From: VMCP01 sp964592635
GTDB taxonomy: Bacteria > Bacteroidota > Bacteroidia > NS11-12g > UBA955
Assembly (NCBI GenBank): GCA_964592635.1
Contig: CAZQFZ010000081.1
Coordinates: 1 to 11,821 of the forward strand
DNA length: 11,821 bases
Direction: 5' to 3'
The notes under the pieces are model-generated. The model saw nothing but the letters and a program-made list of their open reading frames with translations, was not told the origin of the DNA and searched no databases. Shown here in pieces: positions 7,496 through 11,821 of the stretch. Position 1 is the stretch's first letter. Every line of letters starts with the position of its first letter. Both the position numbers and the translations under genes were made by a program.

Positions 7496-7595
7496 NNNNN
7501 NNNNNNNNNNNNNNNNNNNNNNNNNNNNNNNNNNNNNNNNNNNNNNNNNNNNNNNNNNNNNNNNNNNNNNNNNNNNNNNNNNNNNNNNNNNNNNN
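7496..7595. other. Assembly gap (100 Ns)
   Basis: Exactly 100 Ns, the conventional placeholder for a scaffold join of unknown length. It removes the 5' end of the NTF2-like gene and the 3' flank of dnaK, so any terminator or short gene there is invisible, and the adjacency of the two sides rests on scaffolding only. Confidence 0.98.
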
Positions 7596-7603
7596 TTTTA
7601 TAC

Positions 7604-9520
7604 TTATTTCACTTCTTCGAAATCAACGTCTTGGATTTCGTCGCCAGCATTACCTGTTGCACCGTTGCCCGCAGCGCCTGCACCTGCGCCACCTGCAGCA
7701 TTTGCATCGCCTTGAGTAGCGTTATACAAATCTTGACTCGCTACGCTCCAAGCGTCATTCAAAGTTTTAGTGTGAACTTCGATATCGGTTAAATTCTTTG
7801 CAGCAACCGCCTCTTTCAATTTTGCCATTGCATCTTCGATTGGCGCTTTTTTGTCTGCTGGAATTTTATCACCGTACTCTTTCAACTGCTTTTCAGTTTG
7901 GAAAACCAAGCTATCTGCAGCGTTCACAGTATCGATTTCTTCTTTGCGTTTTTTATCCGCTTCAGCATTCAATTCTGCTTCTTTACGCATTTTTTCGATT
8001 TCATCTTTCGACAAACCAGAACTTGCTTCAATTCGAATCTTTTGCTCTTTACCGGTTGCTTTGTCTTTAGCAAATACACTTAAAATACCGTTTGCATCGA
8101 TATCGAAAGTTACTTCGATTTGAGGAACCCCTCTTGGTGATGGTGGAATTCCGTCCAAAATGAAACGACCAATCGATTTGTTATCAGCAGCCATAGAACG
8201 CTCACCTTGCAATACGTGAATTTCAACAGATGGTTGATTATCCGCAGCTGTACTGAAAGTTTCGCTCTTTTTGGTTGGGATGGTTGTGTTGGACTCGATC
8301 ATTTTGGTCATTACACCGCCCATTGTTTCAATACCCAAACTCAAAGGTGTAACGTCAAGCAACAAGATGTCTTTTACTTCACCGGTTAATACACCTCCTT
8401 GAATTGCAGCACCAATAGCCACAACCTCATCGGGATTTACTCCTTTGGATGGAGCTTTACCAAAGAAATCTTCCACCAACTTTTGTATTGCTGGGATACG
8501 GGTAGAACCACCCACCAAGATTACTTCGTCTATTTGACTTGCAGAGTATCCTGCGTCTTTCAACGCTTGTTTGCAAGGTTCCAAAGTGCGCTTGATCAAG
8601 CTATCTGCTAATTGTTCAAATTTTGCACGAGTTAATTTGCGCACTAAGTGTTTTGGAACACCATCAACAGCCGTAATGTAAGGTAAGTTGATGTCGGTTT
8701 CAGTGCTGCTCGACAATTCGATCTTTGCTTTTTCAGCCGCTTCTTTCAAACGTTGTAAAGCCATTGGATCCTTTCTCAAGTCGATATTTTCTTCGCCTTT
8801 GAACTCGTCAGCCATCCAATCGATCAACACTTGGTCAAAGTCATCACCGCCCAAATGGGTGTCACCATTGGTTGATTTTACCTCGAATACACCGTCCCCC
8901 AACTCAAGAATAGAAACGTCGAACGTTCCACCCCCTAAGTCGTAAACAGCAATTTTAATATCGCGATCAATTTTATCTAAACCGTAAGCCAAAGCAGCAG
9001 CAGTAGGCTCGTTAATGATACGTTCCACTTTCAAACCAGCGATTTCACCCGCTTCTTTGGTTGCTTGACGTTGTGCATCGTTGAAGTAAGCTGGAACGGT
9101 AATAACCGCGCGAGTCACTTCTTGTCCCAAATAATCTTCAGCGGTTTTCTTCATTTTTTGAAGAATCATTGCGCTCAATTCTTGAGGGGTATAGTTGCGA
9201 TCGCCGATGCTAACACGTGGGGTATCATTATCGCCTTTTACCACGTTGTAAGGAACACGCTCAATTTCTTTAGTCATCTTGGAGAAGCTTTCCCCCATGA
9301 AACGTTTGATAGAAAAGATGGTGTTTTGAGGGTTGGTGATTGCTTGGCGTTTTGCAGGATCACCTACTTTGCGTTCTCCATTTCCATTGTCCGTAAAGGA
9401 TATAATAGAGGGAGTGGTTCTACGACCTTCGCTGTTAGCAATAACCACTGGTTCATTACCTTCAAGCACAGCAACACAGCTGTTGGTCGTTCCTAAGTCA
9501 ATTCCGATTATTTTGCTCAT
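7604..9520 (-). CDS. dnaK: Chaperone DnaK (Hsp70)
   Basis: DnaK is the cytosolic ATP-dependent Hsp70 that binds exposed hydrophobic peptides with DnaJ and GrpE. The 638-residue length is standard. The nucleotide-binding domain (about 1-383) has IGIDLGTTNSC (5-15), Lys72 at the position of E. coli Lys70, INEPTAAALAYG (169-180), DLGGGTFDVS (194-203) and VGGSTRIP (336-343). The interdomain linker DILLLDVTP (384-392) follows, then the beta substrate-binding domain (to about 503) and the helical lid (about 504-602). The tail (about 604-627) is rich in Gly, Ala and Asn and ends EIQDVDFEEVK, the DVDFEEV type conserved in bacterial DnaK. dnaJ and grpE are not adjacent. No clear TAnnTTTG promoter is found upstream; instead the gap holds repeated TGNCA-like elements and a CCCCCGAAAAA motif, which may mean stress-specific control. 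Confidence 0.99.
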   Translation of the reverse strand: MSKIIGIDLGTTNSCVAVLEGNEPVVIANSEGRRTTPSIISFTDNGNGERKVGDPAKRQAITNPQNTIFSIKRFMGESFSKMTKEIERVPYNVVKGDNDTPRVSIGDRNYTPQELSAMILQKMKKTAEDYLGQEVTRAVITVPAYFNDAQRQATKEAGEIAGLKVERIINEPTAAALAYGLDKIDRDIKIAVYDLGGGTFDVSILELGDGVFEVKSTNGDTHLGGDDFDQVLIDWMADEFKGEENIDLRKDPMALQRLKEAAEKAKIELSSSTETDINLPYITAVDGVPKHLVRKLTRAKFEQLADSLIKRTLEPCKQALKDAGYSASQIDEVILVGGSTRIPAIQKLVEDFFGKAPSKGVNPDEVVAIGAAIQGGVLTGEVKDILLLDVTPLSLGIETMGGVMTKMIESNTTIPTKKSETFSTAADNQPSVEIHVLQGERSMAADNKSIGRFILDGIPPSPRGVPQIEVTFDIDANGILSVFAKDKATGKEQKIRIEASSGLSKDEIEKMRKEAELNAEADKKRKEEIDTVNAADSLVFQTEKQLKEYGDKIPADKKAPIEDAMAKLKEAVAAKNLTDIEVHTKTLNDAWSVASQDLYNATQGDANAAGGAGAGAAGNGATGNAGDEIQDVDFEEVK

Positions 9521-9558
9521 TTTGATTTATTTCGTTTGCTACCTTTCATCAAAGCAAG

Positions 9559-9652
9559 TGCCAATTGCCAAATCGGAGGGTGGGTGTGTCGAAATGGCAG
9601 TTTTTGTCAGTTTTTCGGGGGATGGGAGGTCGCAGAACCCGACAAATTGTCG
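9559..9652 (-). promoter_or_regulatory. Cluster of TGNCA/TGTCG elements and an inverted repeat upstream of dnaK
   Basis: The dnaK upstream gap is 312 bases long (9521-9832). Reading the plus strand, it holds TGCCA at 9559 and 9566, TGTCG at 9587, TGGCA at 9595, TGTCA at 9605 and the inverted repeat CGACAA-A-TTGTCG at 9640-9652. CAGTTTTT also occurs twice, 10 bases apart (9598 and 9608). Such density suggests binding sites of a stress regulator, but I do not recognise a named operator; CIRCE is absent. The rest of the gap holds the transaldolase terminator and A/T-rich sequence. Confidence 0.35.
9611..9621 (-). promoter_or_regulatory. Full copy of the CCCCCGAAAAA intergenic motif
   Basis: On the minus strand the sequence reads CCCCCGAAAAA, the same orientation as dnaK, 90 bases before its ATG and inside the TGNCA-element cluster. 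It matches the copies at 5843 and 10656 exactly over 11 bases. Confidence 0.4.
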
Positions 9653-9694
9653 AATCAACGGCAAAATTGGTTTGAAGAAAGTCTGTGAATTACC

Positions 9695-9732
9695 AAAAGA
9701 AAAACCCTTGGGCTATCAAGGGTTTTTCTTTT
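9695..9732 (-). terminator. Rho-independent terminator of the transaldolase gene
   Basis: A perfect 16-base-pair stem (AAAAGAAAAACCCTTG at 9695-9710 with its complement at 9717-9732) around the 6-base loop GGCTAT. Read on the minus strand, the descending arm contains GTTTTTCTTTT. It lies 100 bases after the tal stop codon and before the dnaK promoter region, so it insulates dnaK from tal. Confidence 0.85.
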
Positions 9733-9832
9733 TAATATAAGAGTACTCATTTTTACCCAACAATTTTTCTTGGGGTACGAAGAAAGAAATACTCTTGATG
9801 CAATTATATATTCGGCAGATTTTAATGTCGAT

Positions 9833-10492
9833 TTAAGCTTTATTTGCCTTAGCATGATCTGCCAAGAATTGAGCCAAACCACTATCGGTTAGTGGGTGCT
9901 TCAATAAACCTAAGATGGCACTTAGCGGACAAGTAACCACGTCAGCACCAAATTGAGCAGATTTAACAATGTGCAATGGATTGCGCACCGATGCTGCCAA
10001 AATCTGAGTTTCGTATCCTTGTACTGCGTAAATTTCAGCAATCTGTTTGATCAATTCAATTCCATCGAAGTTGATATCGTCTAATCTGCCAATGAAAGGC
10101 GACAAATACGTTGCACCCGCTTTTGCAGCCAAAATTGCTTGACCAGGTGAAAATACCAAGGTGCAATTGGTGCGGATACCGCGATCTGAAAAATATTTGA
10201 TTGCACGAATACCGTCTTTAATCATGGGGATTTTAACTACGATATTCTCATGCAACGCCGCTAAAATTTCTCCTTCTTTAATCATTCCCTCGTAATCGGT
10301 GGAAATCACTTCTGCACTCACATCACCATCTACAATTTCACAGATGGCCTTGTAATGATTCATAACTGCTTCTTCGCCGGTGATGCCTTCTTTGGCCATC
10401 AACGAAGGGTTGGTGGTAACTCCGTCTAGAATTCCTAAGTCGTTTGCTTCTTTAATTTGGTCGAGATTTGCGGTGTCGATGAAAAATTTCAT
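9833..10492 (-). CDS. tal: Transaldolase, short TalC/FSA family
   Basis: Transaldolase moves a dihydroxyacetone unit between sugar phosphates in the non-oxidative pentose phosphate pathway; it is cytosolic. The 219-residue length fits the compact decameric TalC/FSA subfamily, one (beta/alpha)8 barrel. Seen: FFIDTANLDQIKEA (3-16, Asp6), GVTTNPSL (24-31), VVKIPM (85-90, Schiff-base Lys87), TLVFS (111-115), SPFIGRLDD (131-139) and AASVRNP (166-172). Two positions separate transaldolases from fructose-6-phosphate aldolases: E. coli FSA has Gln59 and Tyr131, whereas here the equivalents are Glu61 (SAEVIS) and Phe133, as in Bacillus TalC, so transaldolase activity is the better call. It is a single gene with a TATCTTTG element 4 bases before the ATG and a strong terminator downstream. 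Confidence 0.95.
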   Translation of the reverse strand: MKFFIDTANLDQIKEANDLGILDGVTTNPSLMAKEGITGEEAVMNHYKAICEIVDGDVSAEVISTDYEGMIKEGEILAALHENIVVKIPMIKDGIRAIKYFSDRGIRTNCTLVFSPGQAILAAKAGATYLSPFIGRLDDINFDGIELIKQIAEIYAVQGYETQILAASVRNPLHIVKSAQFGADVVTCPLSAILGLLKHPLTDSGLAQFLADHAKANKA

Positions 10493-10496
10493 GGAG

Positions 10497-10504
10497 CAAA
10501 GATA
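10497..10504 (-). promoter_or_regulatory. Bacteroidota -7 element TATCTTTG for tal
   Basis: An exact TAnnTTTG match on the minus strand, ending 4 bases before the tal ATG. The -33 region has no good TTG at standard spacing. The position predicts an mRNA starting at or next to the start codon. Confidence 0.5.
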
Positions 10505-10549
10505 AACAATATGTAACTTCGAATGGTTATATAGAGGTTGAAATTTTAA

Positions 10550-10678
10550 ACTCGTAATCTACATTTAACATGCCTAGGTCGTGGCGTAAAAATTTCAATT
10601 GAATTGTTTAATTTAGATGAACCACCTGTGGATGTTTTTTCACCCGAATTCACGTCCCCCGAAAAAAAGAAAAATTGA
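10550..10678 (+). other. Short open frame without ATG, overlapping the PTPS start
   Basis: Between a TAA at 10547 and a TGA at 10676-10678 one frame stays open for 42 codons and ends in an acidic, proline-rich stretch (LDEPPVDVFSPEF) followed by SPEKKKN. It has no ATG; the TTG at 10604 is the only plausible start. Its TGA overlaps the TTG start of the next gene (TTGA), as in coupled genes. It may be a remnant, a tiny leader peptide or chance. Apart from this frame, the tal promoter element and one motif copy, nothing is seen in 10493-10674. Confidence 0.2.
10656..10668 (+). promoter_or_regulatory. Full copy of the CCCCCGAAAAA intergenic motif
   Basis: CCCCCGAAAAAAA ends 6 bases before the TTG start of the PTPS homologue, in the same orientation as that gene. 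At this distance it would lie in the 5' leader or at the ribosome-binding position, unlike the dnaK copy, which is 90 bases upstream. Confidence 0.4.
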
Positions 10679-11088
10679 AAAGAAGAGTCGCTGTATATCG
10701 AACTGCCCATTTTAATGCGGCCCACCGATTGAATGTTCCCCAATGGACACCCGAAGAAAATCAAAAGTTTTTTGGAGCGTGCAACAACACCAATTACCAC
10801 GGACATAACTACGAAATTCAAGTTAGAGTGGAAGGTGAAGTGGATGAAGTTACTGGGTACTTGATTGATATGAAAGTACTTAAAGAGTATATGGAAGAGG
10901 AAGTAATTGAAGCATTTGATCATAAAAATTTGAATTTGGATGTTCCTGAATTTGCGGAATTGAATCCCACAGCGGAAAATATCGTTTGGGTAATTTGGAA
11001 GAAATTACGCGAGCGATTGGATCAGAAATTTAGTTTAAGCGTGCGTTTGTACGAAACGCCTCGTAATTTTGTAGAGTTTAATGGATAA
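10675..11088 (+). CDS. 6-pyruvoyl-tetrahydropterin synthase/6-carboxytetrahydropterin synthase family (PTPS type)
   Basis: The family converts 7,8-dihydroneopterin triphosphate, the FolE product, to 6-pyruvoyl-tetrahydropterin (biopterin route) or 6-carboxy-tetrahydropterin (QueD, queuosine route). In this 137-residue protein His17 (AHFNAAH) and His42/His44 (HGH) fit the zinc ligands, Cys36 with Asp82 and His83 the catalytic group, and Glu127 (LYETPRN) the pterin anchor. The motif CNNTNYHGHNY has C-X5-HGH spacing, as in mammalian PTPS (CNNPNGHGHNY), and differs from E. coli QueD, which has C-X3-HGH. DHKNLNLDVP and YMEEE also mirror mammalian PTPS. The start is TTG at 10675: the frame upstream has no ATG and closes at 10618. 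It overlaps folE by 8 bases, supporting the shared substrate. Many databases would label it QueD, so no symbol is given; either activity remains possible. Confidence 0.9.
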   Translation: MKRRVAVYRTAHFNAAHRLNVPQWTPEENQKFFGACNNTNYHGHNYEIQVRVEGEVDEVTGYLIDMKVLKEYMEEEVIEAFDHKNLNLDVPEFAELNPTAENIVWVIWKKLRERLDQKFSLSVRLYETPRNFVEFNG

Positions 11089-11761
11089 AAAGTTAAATAA
11101 AATATTGTCGTCCTGGGAAGAAATGGGCGACTCACACGTGGGAAGTTCCAAAGAAACGCCCTTGAGAGAAGATGCATTTGAAATGGATGATCAACTGAAA
11201 ATTGAGTTGATAGCCAAGCATTTCAAAGAAATTATGCATGTAATGGGCTTGGATTTAACCGATGAGAGTCTTCGTGGTACGCCGTTACGCGTGGCCAAAA
11301 TGTTTGTTAATGAACATTTTAAAGGATTGGATCCTAAGAATAAGCCAGAACCTACGTTGTTTGATAATGCATTTGGTTATCAAGAGATGTTGGTTGAGCG
11401 CGATATTAGTTTTTTCAGTACTTGTGAACACCATTTTGTTCCTATTTACGGAAAGGCACACGTTGCGTATATTTCTTCGGGGAAGGTGATAGGATTATCG
11501 AAATTGAATCGAATTGTGGATTATTATTCTAAGCGTCCACAGGTTCAGGAGCGATTAACAATACAAGTTGCAGAGGAGTTGAAGGAGGTTTTACAAACGG
11601 AAGATGTTGCGGTGGTGATGGATGCGAAGCATTTATGCGTTGCCAGCAGAGGAATTAAAGATATTACAAGTTCCACAGTTACAGCTAGTTATCACGGTAA
11701 ATTCAGCGAAATTGAAACGCGCAATGAATTTTTACGGTATGTAGGCTTGACAGAGGATTAA
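11081..11761 (+). CDS. folE: GTP cyclohydrolase I
   Basis: FolE opens and rearranges GTP to 7,8-dihydroneopterin triphosphate and formate, the entry to folate, biopterin and queuosine precursors; it is a cytosolic homodecamer. The 226-residue protein has LRGTPLRVAKM (64-74), the zinc site TCEHH (114-118, Cys115 and His118) with Cys186, matching E. coli Cys110, His113 and Cys181, and the catalytic His184 next to Cys186. IGLSKLNRIVDYYSKRPQVQ is the pterin-pocket segment (137-156), followed by ASRGIKD (188-194) and TSSTVTAS (196-203). It is the canonical zinc-dependent type (FolE1), not FolE2. The ATG lies inside the last codons of the PTPS homologue (8-base overlap), so the two are translationally coupled. 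The promoter of the following tRNA overlaps its final codons. Confidence 0.98.
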   Translation: MDKKLNKILSSWEEMGDSHVGSSKETPLREDAFEMDDQLKIELIAKHFKEIMHVMGLDLTDESLRGTPLRVAKMFVNEHFKGLDPKNKPEPTLFDNAFGYQEMLVERDISFFSTCEHHFVPIYGKAHVAYISSGKVIGLSKLNRIVDYYSKRPQVQERLTIQVAEELKEVLQTEDVAVVMDAKHLCVASRGIKDITSSTVTASYHGKFSEIETRNEFLRYVGLTED

Positions 11762-11777
11762 TTTTGTATTATATTTG
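11747..11777 (+). promoter_or_regulatory. Promoter of the downstream tRNA
   Basis: TTG at 11747-11749, a 20-base spacer and TATATTTG at 11770-11777 match the Bacteroidota TTG-N19/20-TAnnTTTG consensus. The -33 part lies inside the folE coding end. The element ends 14 bases before the tRNA, leaving a short leader. Confidence 0.75.
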
Positions 11778-11791
11778 CACCCCTAAATACG

Positions 11792-11821
11792 GCGGTCGTA
11801 GCTCAGTAGGTTAGAGCGCCA
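11792..11821 (+). tRNA. tRNA gene, 5' part only (cut by window end)
   Basis: A seven-base acceptor 5' strand GCGGTCG (11792-11798), then T8 and A9, a D-stem GCTC/GAGC (11801-11804 and 11814-11817) with an AGTAGGTTA loop, then the first bases of the anticodon stem (CCA). The sequence stops before the anticodon, so the amino acid cannot be read. A G directly precedes position 1, as required in tRNA-His, but this single base proves nothing. Confidence 0.88.

Noticed and set aside
7798..9496. Several plus-strand open frames opposite dnaK
   Set aside because: They are antisense shadows of a strongly biased, highly conserved coding sequence and show no recognisable domain.
9739..9796. Nested inverted repeats between tal and its terminator (AAGAGTA/TACTCTT around TACCCAA/TTGGGGTA), a possible structured RNA
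   Set aside because: Arms are short (7 bases) with a 44-base interior and a bulge; such pairings are common in A/T-rich 3' regions and no known RNA family is recognisable.
9655..9882. 75-codon minus-strand frame spanning the tal terminator and the tal 3' end
   Set aside because: It crosses a perfect terminator hairpin and overlaps tal in another frame; composition is not protein-like.
10546..10923. 125-codon minus-strand frame opposite the PTPS homologue
   Set aside because: It covers the conserved PTPS coding region on the other strand and has low-complexity Phe/Ser runs typical of antisense reading.

Overview
The window looks like an ordinary chromosomal stretch from a member of the Bacteroidota, most likely order Flavobacteriales. 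The evidence is the protein types (PanB with the ending NEKEQY, a tgt-lptF/G gene pair, mammalian-type PTPS beside folE), Bacteroidota-type promoter elements (TAnnTTTG, in two cases with an upstream TTG or TTTG), the lack of clear Shine-Dalgarno sequences and a moderately low GC content. A run of exactly 100 Ns shows a draft or metagenome-derived assembly. No mobile element, CRISPR array, phage gene or defence island is visible, and no obvious new multi-gene system was found. The most interesting signals are regulatory.

Layout. Positions 1-1700 (+): the 3' part of tgt (queuosine tRNA modification), then an LptF/LptG-type lipopolysaccharide-transport permease. Positions 1718-2881 (-): an RlmI-type 23S rRNA methyltransferase, convergent with the permease. 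Positions 2946-4854 (+): a tight two-gene unit of a Nif3/YqfO-type dinuclear metal protein and a coiled-coil zinc-ribbon protein, ended by a strong hairpin at 4938-4975. Positions 4974-5789 (-): panB (pantothenate/CoA synthesis). Positions 5882-6940 (+): an uncharacterised lipoprotein, divergent from panB. Positions 7073-7495 (-): a 5'-truncated NTF2-like protein running into the assembly gap (7496-7595). Positions 7604-9520 (-): dnaK, with a repeat-rich upstream region. Positions 9833-10492 (-): a TalC-type transaldolase with its own terminator. Positions 10675-11761 (+): an overlapping pair, a pyruvoyl-tetrahydropterin synthase homologue and folE. Positions 11747-11821: a promoter and the first 30 bases of a tRNA, cut by the window edge.

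How the genes work together. FolE makes dihydroneopterin triphosphate from GTP, and the overlapping PTPS homologue would use it next. Its C-X5-HGH motif is of the mammalian PTPS type rather than the E. coli QueD type, so the product may be a biopterin-like cofactor rather than queuosine precursor. Nif3 and the zinc-ribbon protein are one base apart and probably cotranscribed; their joint role is unknown. The rest are unlinked housekeeping genes for RNA modification, envelope assembly, CoA synthesis, protein folding and the pentose phosphate pathway.

Two cross-gene patterns stand out. First, four genes carry a TAnnTTTG-like promoter element only 4-5 bases before the start codon, implying leaderless or nearly leaderless mRNAs. 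Second, the 11-mer CCCCCGAAAAA occurs three times (plus a shortened fourth copy), each in a non-coding gap and each on the strand of the gene that follows.
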